Shown here in pieces: positions 9,007 through 15,387 of a stretch of 64,000 nt of DNA. The notes under the pieces were generated by a model. The model was not told the origin of the DNA, made no database searches, and worked only from the letters and a program-made list of their open reading frames with translations. The stretch is from Bog-473 sp963730785 (GTDB lineage: Bacteria; Actinomycetota; Acidimicrobiia; Acidimicrobiales; RAAP-2). Made by a program: the position numbers and the translations under genes. The stretch spans positions 124,001 through 188,000 of the forward strand of contig CAVSTF010000006.1 in assembly GCA_963730785.1 (NCBI GenBank), in the 5' to 3' direction. How positions within the stretch are numbered: the stretch's first letter is position 1; each line of letters begins with the position of its first letter.

Positions 9007-10788
9007 GTGCCAAACGAATCAGAGCCGACATCCACGTTTGTGTCCTTGAATCCGGGACGCGACGTACAGAGAGTCGGTACGGCGAATTTTCTCGGTGAAG
9101 ACGTCCAGAAGATCCATGACCCGGTGTGGGCGGTCATCGGGAACTTGGGTGACAGCCAGTGCTACCTGGGCGTCCCCCAGAAGGTGCAGGCGATCCAGGC
9201 GTGCCTGTCCCGTCGCATCGCCCAGGACGACTTGGCGGTGCGGCTGATTCCTCCGGTCTTCACCTTGGGTGTCTCGGACGGCCAGCTCAATGGCACGCCG
9301 CAGATGCGGTTCTCCCTCATCGGTCGAGAAATCGTCCACGATGTGGCCGACGTGCACCTGGCCGCCAACGGCGTGGCCGGCCTGGTGGCGGTGGTGGCGT
9401 GCGATAAGCCGCCGGTGGGCACCGTCGCCGCCGTGCTTGAGAACAACACGCCCTCGGTAATCCTGTCCGACGGTCCGATCCGGCCCGGCATCGACCCGGC
9501 CACAGGCGGACCGATCGACCTGGTGTCGGCCTTCCAAATGGCCGACCAGCCGGACGACGTGCGCGCCCGTTACGCCTTGCACGCCTGTCCGGGACAGGGC
9601 AGTTGTGGCGGCATGTTCACCTACAACACCATGCAGACGTTTATCGCCGTGCTGGGTCTCGAACCGCTGCACATGGTGGCGCCGCCGTCAGACGATCCCC
9701 GCCGGCTCAATGAGTTCCCCGACCAGATCGTCGACTGCCTCCTGACCATGACCGAGAAGGGCATCCGGCCCCGCGACATCGTCACCCCAGCCTCGCTGCG
9801 CAATGCCCTGACGGTGGCGACCGCCATGGGTGGTTCCACCAACGTGCTGCTGCACAGTGTTGAGATTGCCCGCGCCGCCGGCATCGACTTGTGGAAGGAC
9901 GTCATCAGCCAGGACGAGTTCAATGAACTGGCTCGACGTTTGCCGGTGTTGGTCAACATGCGCCCCTTTGGCGAATTCTCCATGGTCGATGTTGACGCCA
10001 AGGGTGGACTCCAGGTGATCGTGGCCGAACTGCTGAAGGCCGGATTCATCGACGGCGACACGCTCACCTGCACGGGCGAGACCCTGGCCGAGCAACTGCA
10101 GCGGCTGGCCCCGCCGGTCCCGGATCAGGACGTGATCTACCCGGTCGAGAAGCCCTACAAGGACACCGGTGGGCTGCGGCTGCTGAGCGGCAACTTGGCG
10201 CCCGATGGTGGGGCCATTCTCAAGGTGGCCGGCGTCGAGGGCGGCGTGAAGGACGGCATCTTCACCGGGCGAGCCCGTGTCTTTGGAGGCGAGCGTCCAC
10301 TGATCGATGCGCTCGACGGCGATCCCGACAGCTTCCAGGACAACGACATGGTGGTCATTCGCTACGAGGGTCCCCGTGGTGCGCCCGGCATGCCGGAACT
10401 GCTTGACCCGACATCGCGGATCACGGCCCTGTGCCGTCAACGGCACATCACCATCGCACTGATGACCGATGCCCGATTCTCGGGTGGATCGGTTGGATTG
10501 GTAATCGGTCATGTGGCACCTGAGGCCTACCTCGGCGGGCCGATCGCGTTGGTGGAAGACGGCGACACCATTGAGGTCAATCTCAATACCGATCGTCTCG
10601 ATTGTGTGGAACTGACCGATGCTGCGGTGTTCGAGCGTCGGGCCGCCGCCTGGCGCGCCGCCGCCGAGGCCAATGGGGGCGTGCACCCTGATGTGGTTAC
10701 CGTGACCGACCGGGTGTTGGCCCGGATGCGAGCGACTGCCCTCCCCGCCCTTCTGGGCGCGGGCATGGCGGCACCGTTGCCGGCGTAG
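9007..10788 (+). CDS. ilvD: IlvD/Edd-family dehydratase, probable dihydroxy-acid dehydratase
   Basis: Iron-sulfur dehydratase of 593 residues. In the valine/isoleucine pathway IlvD converts dihydroxy acids to keto acids. Cluster cysteines are probably Cys52, Cys132 (VACDKPP) and one of Cys194/Cys200 in 'CPGQGSCGGMFTYNTM'. The usual VSDGIxMGxxGMRYSL segment reads 'VSDGQLNGTPQMRFSL' here, and the N-terminus is unlike standard IlvD, so a related sugar-acid dehydratase is possible. The location next to the ilvBNC attenuator block, separated only by a lipoprotein gene, supports IlvD. Start GTG at 9007. Confidence 0.75.
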   Translation: MPNESEPTSTFVSLNPGRDVQRVGTANFLGEDVQKIHDPVWAVIGNLGDSQCYLGVPQKVQAIQACLSRRIAQDDLAVRLIPPVFTLGVSDGQLNGTPQMRFSLIGREIVHDVADVHLAANGVAGLVAVVACDKPPVGTVAAVLENNTPSVILSDGPIRPGIDPATGGPIDLVSAFQMADQPDDVRARYALHACPGQGSCGGMFTYNTMQTFIAVLGLEPLHMVAPPSDDPRRLNEFPDQIVDCLLTMTEKGIRPRDIVTPASLRNALTVATAMGGSTNVLLHSVEIARAAGIDLWKDVISQDEFNELARRLPVLVNMRPFGEFSMVDVDAKGGLQVIVAELLKAGFIDGDTLTCTGETLAEQLQRLAPPVPDQDVIYPVEKPYKDTGGLRLLSGNLAPDGGAILKVAGVEGGVKDGIFTGRARVFGGERPLIDALDGDPDSFQDNDMVVIRYEGPRGAPGMPELLDPTSRITALCRQRHITIALMTDARFSGGSVGLVIGHVAPEAYLGGPIALVEDGDTIEVNLNTDRLDCVELTDAAVFERRAAAWRAAAEANGGVHPDVVTVTDRVLARMRATALPALLGAGMAAPLPA

Positions 10789-10863
10789 TCGCTTAGGAAC
10801 CGACGGTGGTGCTCCGGCCTGCGTCAGGGCATCGGCGCGAGTTCCACGAGCCCCAGTTTTTCG

Positions 10864-11430
10864 TTAGCCGCAGTGCTCGACTTCGGTGAGGTACCACCCG
10901 GGCGTGGCCGCCGGCGCCACCGTGAAGACGGCCTCACCGGGCGGGTAACCCTCGGGGTTGGGGTAGGTGGTCCCAGTCACGTTGGGGGCGATGTCGTGCA
11001 TGAAGTAACACGTGTAGTCGCCGGCCGGATTGAGGGTGCAGGACTTGAACTGCAGATTCACCATCTGGGCGGCCATCGAATTCATTTGGTCTCGGCCCGC
11101 TGGGTCCGTCACGTAATCGATCTCCTGGACGTTGCCCGTGTTCCACGCCGTGGCGAGGTAGTTCATGGCGGCGCCGGGAGTGGAAAAGTGGGGCGTTCCC
11201 GTAGAGGAGCACACCGAGCCCACAGGTAGGGTCCCGGTGGAGCCCAATGCACCGCTCAGCGAACACGCGGTGGTTGTGGTGGCCGAACCCTTCGACTGCG
11301 AGGAAGAAGAATGACCAGCCAGGGCTCGGCCGCTTGGAGTGCTGTTGCCACAACTGGCCAGCACGACGGCCGTCACCAGCACGGCGCTGCCGAGAAACGC
11401 CATCCTCAGAAACGATCGGGGGCGAATCAC
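10864..11430 (-). CDS. Secreted lipoprotein of unknown function
   Basis: 188 residues beginning with a lipoprotein signal: basic 'MIRPRSFLRM', a hydrophobic stretch, then the lipobox LASC with the modified Cys near residue 26. A Ser/Thr-rich linker follows (about 28-55), then a domain of about 130 residues with four Cys that could form disulfides outside the membrane. No catalytic motif was recognised. The 75-base gap to ilvD (convergent) shows nothing notable. Confidence 0.75.
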   Translation of the reverse strand: MIRPRSFLRMAFLGSAVLVTAVVLASCGNSTPSGRALAGHSSSSQSKGSATTTTACSLSGALGSTGTLPVGSVCSSTGTPHFSTPGAAMNYLATAWNTGNVQEIDYVTDPAGRDQMNSMAAQMVNLQFKSCTLNPAGDYTCYFMHDIAPNVTGTTYPNPEGYPPGEAVFTVAPAATPGWYLTEVEHCG

Positions 11431-11563
11431 GTTGCTGTCGGGTCATTCGGCATGCCGGACCTCCTCAAGACGCCGTTCTAGTGCCCCCCGAATAGCCAAT
11501 CAAGCAGGGAGGGTGTCTCCCAGGCCGATAGGGGTTGTGAAGGCCGATCCGACGTGCCACAAT

Positions 11564-11623
11564 ATGCGGACCATGAAGGCGACCCGAAGCATCCAGCCCG
11601 AGATTCTGGTACTCGTATCGTAA
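11564..11623 (+). CDS. ilvB leader peptide (attenuator)
   Basis: A 19-residue peptide, MRTMKATRSIQPEILVLVS, ends in the codons ATT CTG GTA CTC GTA before TCG TAA, giving Ile-Leu-Val-Leu-Val in a row. This run of the three branched-chain amino acids just ahead of two hairpins is what ribosome-mediated attenuation of an ilv operon needs. An internal ATG at 11573 could also be the start. The stop codon overlaps the 5' arm of the following hairpin. Confidence 0.85.
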   Translation: MRTMKATRSIQPEILVLVS

Positions 11624-11649
11624 GCGCGCGGCCACATTGCAGCGCGCTT
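11622..11649 (+). promoter_or_regulatory. Pause/anti-terminator hairpin of ilvB leader
   Basis: AAGCGCGC (11622-11629) and GCGCGCTT (11642-11649) form a perfect 8-bp stem with a 12-base loop, starting inside the leader-peptide stop codon. A ribosome stalled on the ILVLV codons would sit against this stem. Its exact role (pause or competing structure) is inferred. Confidence 0.75.
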
Positions 11650-11653
11650 GATG

Positions 11654-11677
11654 ACCTCCCAAACCGGGGGGTTTTTT
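11654..11677 (+). terminator. Intrinsic terminator (attenuator) before ilvB
   Basis: ACCTCCC (11654-11660) pairs with GGGGGGT (11666-11672) around AAACC, followed by six T (11672-11677). An alternative stem AAACC/GGTTT overlaps it. It lies 46 bases ahead of the ilvB start, where premature termination would shut off ilvBNC. Confidence 0.8.
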
Positions 11678-11722
11678 CATTTTCTGGGACGAATTCAACA
11701 ACGAGAGACAGAGGAAGCAACG

Positions 11723-13453
11723 ATGGAACTCACAGGAGCACAGGCACTCATCAAGAGTCTTGAGATGCAGGGCGTCGACGTCATGTTCGGCCTGCCCGGT
11801 GGCGCCATCCTGCCGGTATACGACCCCATCATTGACTCGTCGATCCGCCACATCCTGGTTCGACACGAACAGGGTGCCGGCCACATGGCCGAGGGCTACG
11901 CCATGGTGACGGGCAAGCCCGGCGTGGCCATGGTGACCAGCGGCCCCGGAGCAACCAACATCGTCACGCCGCTGGCCAACGCCTACATGGACTCGACCCC
12001 GCTGGTGGTGATTTCAGGCCAGGTGGCCACCGGTTCCATCGGCACCGATGCTTTCCAAGAGTGCGACATCACCGGCGTCACCATGGGGATCACCAAGCAC
12101 AACTGGCTGATCAAGGACGTCCGGGACATCCCGCGCGTGGTGGCGGCCGCCTTCCATGTGGCCACCACCGGACGTCCCGGTCCCGTCCTGGTCGACCTGC
12201 CCAAGGACATCGCCAACGCCACCATGGAGTGGTACTGGCCCACCTCGGTCGACGATCTCGACCTGCCTGGCTACCACCCGCTCAAAGAGGGTGACCCCGA
12301 GTTGGTCCAACAGGCCGTTGACCTCATCCGTGCCGCCCACCGGCCGGTGCTCTACGTCGGTGGCGGCGTCCTGAAGGCACACGCGTCCCAAGCGCTGCGT
12401 GCGCTGGCCGAGAAGACGGGCATTCCGGTGGTCACCACCCTCATGGCCCGTGGCGCGTTCCCTGACTCGCACCCCCAGATGTTGGGCATGCCCGGCATGC
12501 ACGGGCACTACACCGCGGTGACCGCGCTCCAGCGCAGTGACCTGCTCATCAGCTTGGGCGCCCGCTTCGACGACCGGGTGACCGGCAAGATCAGCGCCTT
12601 TGCTCCCGAGGCCAAGATCATTCACGTTGACATCGACCGAGCCGAACTGGGCAAGGTCCGTCGGGCTGACGTCGGCATCGCCGGTGATAGCCGCTTGGTG
12701 ATCGAAGAGATGCTCACCGCCATCAATGCGGGTGGCGACGCACCGGTCACGCCGGACCTGACGCCCTGGTGGCACCAGATCCACCAGTGGCAAGAGCAGT
12801 TCCCGCTCTACTACGACCACGCTGAGGGTGGCGCGATCAAGCCGCAGATGGTGATCGAACAGCTCAGCGAGGCGGCGCCGGAAGACACCATCGTCGCTTC
12901 AGGCGTGGGTCAGCACCAAATGTGGGCATCGCAGTACTGGAAGTTCGAGCACCCGAACACGTGGGTTAACTCCGGTGGTGCCGGCACCATGGGATTCGCG
13001 GTCCCGGCCTCCATCGGCGCCAAGGTTGGTCGCCCCGACAAGATGGTGTGGGCCATTGACGGTGACGGCTGCTTCCAAATGACCGCACAGGAATTGGTGA
13101 CGGCGACCTCGGAACAGATTCCAGTGAAGATCGCCATTTTGAACAACGCCTACCTCGGCATGGTTCGCCAATGGCAGGAGATGTTCTACGAGGAGCGTTA
13201 CTCCGAGGTGTACCTGTCGCCCGATCTGCCTGACTACGTCAAGTGGGCCGAGGCCATGGGTTGTGTCGGCATCCGGGCCGAGACGCCCGAAGACGTGGGA
13301 CCGGCCATTGAAAAGGCCAACTCCATCGATGACCGCCCGGTGGTGGTGGACTTCAGGACCGACGCCCGCGAGAAAGTCTTTCCAATGGTGGCCGCCGGTC
13401 AGTCGAACGACGACATCGTGGTGCACCCCGACCAAGGAGTGCCGACCCGATGA
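11723..13453 (+). CDS. ilvB: Acetolactate synthase large subunit
   Basis: 576-residue thiamine-diphosphate enzyme that joins pyruvate with pyruvate or 2-ketobutyrate, the first shared step of valine, leucine and isoleucine synthesis. The catalytic Glu49 lies in 'VRHEQGAGHMAEGYA', the ThDP/Mg motif is 'GDGCFQMTAQELVTATSEQ', followed by 'ILNNAYLGMVRQWQ'. ATG at 11723 follows GAGGAAG at a good distance. It is preceded by a leader-peptide attenuator and coupled to ilvN by an ATGA overlap. Confidence 0.97.
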   Translation: MELTGAQALIKSLEMQGVDVMFGLPGGAILPVYDPIIDSSIRHILVRHEQGAGHMAEGYAMVTGKPGVAMVTSGPGATNIVTPLANAYMDSTPLVVISGQVATGSIGTDAFQECDITGVTMGITKHNWLIKDVRDIPRVVAAAFHVATTGRPGPVLVDLPKDIANATMEWYWPTSVDDLDLPGYHPLKEGDPELVQQAVDLIRAAHRPVLYVGGGVLKAHASQALRALAEKTGIPVVTTLMARGAFPDSHPQMLGMPGMHGHYTAVTALQRSDLLISLGARFDDRVTGKISAFAPEAKIIHVDIDRAELGKVRRADVGIAGDSRLVIEEMLTAINAGGDAPVTPDLTPWWHQIHQWQEQFPLYYDHAEGGAIKPQMVIEQLSEAAPEDTIVASGVGQHQMWASQYWKFEHPNTWVNSGGAGTMGFAVPASIGAKVGRPDKMVWAIDGDGCFQMTAQELVTATSEQIPVKIAILNNAYLGMVRQWQEMFYEERYSEVYLSPDLPDYVKWAEAMGCVGIRAETPEDVGPAIEKANSIDDRPVVVDFRTDAREKVFPMVAAGQSNDDIVVHPDQGVPTR

Positions 13454-13986
13454 CACCCGCACAGCTCACGGCATTGCCCGGTGGCAAGACCGGTTCACCA
13501 CGCCACCACATTCTGTCGGTGTTGGTGGAGAACAAGGCCGGGGTTCTCTCCCGAGTGGCTGGTTTGTTCACCCGACGGGGCTTCAATATTTATTCGCTGG
13601 CGGTTGCCCCGACCGACGCGGACGAGCACTTCAGCCGCATCACCATTGTGGTGGACGTCGAATCGGCACCCCTCGAGCAAGTCATCATGCAGCTGGACAA
13701 GCTGGTCAACGTCGTCTCCATTGATGAATTGTCGCCGTCCCAGGCCGTTGAACGGGAGTTACTTCTGGTGACGGTGGCCGTTGGACCGACCGAGCGTTCA
13801 CAGGTGATTCAACTGGTGGGCGTCTTCGGAGGAGAGGTGGTGAGCGTCGGCAGTGACCGTCTCACCGTCATGCTGGCTGGTCGGCCCGAGAAGATCGATG
13901 ACTTCGAAGGGCTGCTGCAGCAGTACACCGTGGTGGAGCTCCAGCGAACAGGGCGCGTCGCCTTGCCTAAGCTGGATCGCCACTGA
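13450..13986 (+). CDS. ilvN: Acetolactate synthase small (regulatory) subunit
   Basis: 178 residues. The N-terminal ACT domain, 'HHILSVLVENKAGVLSRVAGLF' with 'RRGFNIYSLAV' (about residues 19-90), binds valine and conveys feedback inhibition to IlvB. The C-terminal half (about 95-175) activates the large subunit. It starts inside the ilvB stop codon, so both subunits are made from the same attenuated message. Fifty-one bases separate it from ilvC. Confidence 0.96.
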   Translation: MTPAQLTALPGGKTGSPRHHILSVLVENKAGVLSRVAGLFTRRGFNIYSLAVAPTDADEHFSRITIVVDVESAPLEQVIMQLDKLVNVVSIDELSPSQAVERELLLVTVAVGPTERSQVIQLVGVFGGEVVSVGSDRLTVMLAGRPEKIDDFEGLLQQYTVVELQRTGRVALPKLDRH

Positions 13987-14037
13987 TCTCGCCGTATCCA
14001 AATTTCTGCACCGAACTGACAAGAGAAAGAGCACATC

Positions 14038-15063
14038 ATGGCCACCCTGTTTTATGAATCCGATGCTGACCCCAGCCTGATCGCCGGCCGCAAGGTCGCC
14101 ATCTTGGGCTACGGCTCCCAGGGGCACGCCCACGCCCTCAACCTGCTGGAGTCAGGCGTGGACGTACGGGTGGCGCTGCGTGACGGATCGAGCAGCAAGC
14201 GCAAGGCGGAGGAGGCTGGCCTTCGGGTGACCTCGCTGGCCGATGCCGCCGCCGAAGCCGACGTGATCATGATCCTTCTGCCCGATACCGAGCAGAAGGC
14301 TGCCTACGACGAGCACATCGCCCCTCACCTCAATGAAGGCGACTGCCTCATGTTCGCCCATGGCTTCAACATTCGGTTCGGCCTCATTGTGCCGCCGGCC
14401 GGTGTCGACGTGACGATGGTGGCACCTAAGGGCCCAGGTCACCTGGTGCGCCGTACCTACACCGAAGGCGGTGGCGTGCCCTCGCTGATCGCCGTGCACC
14501 AGGACGCCACTGGCAAGGCTCGTGAACTTGCCCTGTCCTACGCCCACGCCATCGGCGCCACCCGGGCCGGCGTGCTGGACACCACCTTCACCGAAGAGAC
14601 CGAGACGGACCTGTTCGGCGAGCAGGTGGTCCTGTGCGGTGGTGTCACGGCACTGGTGACCGCTGGCTTCGAGACGCTGGTCGAGGCTGGTTACCAGCCT
14701 GAGTCGGCCTACTTCGAATGCCTGCACGAGCTCAAGCTGATTGTTGACCTCATGTACGAGCAGGGGATCGCCGGCATGCGCTATTCCATCTCCGACACGG
14801 CCGAGTACGGCGACGTCACCCGTGGACCACGAGTGATCAACCAGGCCGTGCGCGACGAGATGAAGAAGATCCTCGGAGAGATTCAAAGTGGCGCCTTTGC
14901 CGAAGAGTGGATCGCCGAGAACAACGCCGGTCGGGCCAAGTTCGACGCCCTGCGCAAGGAAGGCCAGGCCCACCAGATTGAGGAGATCGGCCAGGAGCTG
15001 CGGGCCATGATGCCCTTCATCTCGGCCGGGAAGTCCCGCGTCCAGGACGCATCCGGAGGCTGA
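14038..15063 (+). CDS. ilvC: Ketol-acid reductoisomerase, class I
   Basis: 341-residue NADPH enzyme carrying out the alkyl migration and reduction after acetolactate synthase. The Rossmann motif 'AILGYGSQGHAHALNL' starts near residue 21, the cofactor-phosphate loop is 'LRDGSSSKRKAEEAG', and 'PKGPGHLVRRTY' and the metal/substrate residues of 'LFGEQVVLCGG' follow. The short class I form has one C-terminal knotted domain. The ATG follows an AAGAGAAAGAG purine stretch. It is third gene of ilvBNC. A small hairpin ATTTC-TTCG-GAAAT lies at its stop codon. Confidence 0.97.
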   Translation: MATLFYESDADPSLIAGRKVAILGYGSQGHAHALNLLESGVDVRVALRDGSSSKRKAEEAGLRVTSLADAAAEADVIMILLPDTEQKAAYDEHIAPHLNEGDCLMFAHGFNIRFGLIVPPAGVDVTMVAPKGPGHLVRRTYTEGGGVPSLIAVHQDATGKARELALSYAHAIGATRAGVLDTTFTEETETDLFGEQVVLCGGVTALVTAGFETLVEAGYQPESAYFECLHELKLIVDLMYEQGIAGMRYSISDTAEYGDVTRGPRVINQAVRDEMKKILGEIQSGAFAEEWIAENNAGRAKFDALRKEGQAHQIEEIGQELRAMMPFISAGKSRVQDASGG

Positions 15064-15387
15064 TTTCTTCGGAAATTCTGCCGCAGTCGTGAGGTACTCC
15101 ATCGCCGCGCGCAACCGTCGTTGACGGCGAACGTCATTGACGCTGCGGCGGCGTGAGGCTATTCAGTGCGAAAAATGGGTGCGGCTGGGTGGCGCGTGAG
15201 GTCGCTTGACAAGGGGTTCCTAAGAGCAGAAACTGCTGCTCTCATATAAATCTCAGCTTCGGGGGGCGGGCAGGAGCCCACGTCAAAGGCGCCTCCCCGG
15301 AGCCGAGCCATTTGAAAAGACAGGTGGGTATGAGGACGGGCTGACCCGGGTGGCGGTCCGTCATCACTCGAGAGGAACCTGCTCACC
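15064..15387 (+). promoter_or_regulatory. Non-coding leader of secreted repeat protein, with predicted structure
   Basis: This 324-base stretch has no convincing gene. It contains TTGACA at 15206, a 7-bp inverted repeat AGAGCAG/CTGCTCT (15223-15242), a TATAAA -10 candidate at 15245, then a long imperfect stem pairing 15254-15267 with 15291-15305 around an inner GGGC-AGGA-GCCC hairpin and the loop ACGTCAAAG. GACGG/CCGTC (15335/15358) may form a further stem. GAGAGGAA ahead of 15388 is the ribosome site. It could be a structured 5' UTR or riboswitch; I could not assign it to a known class. Confidence 0.4.
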
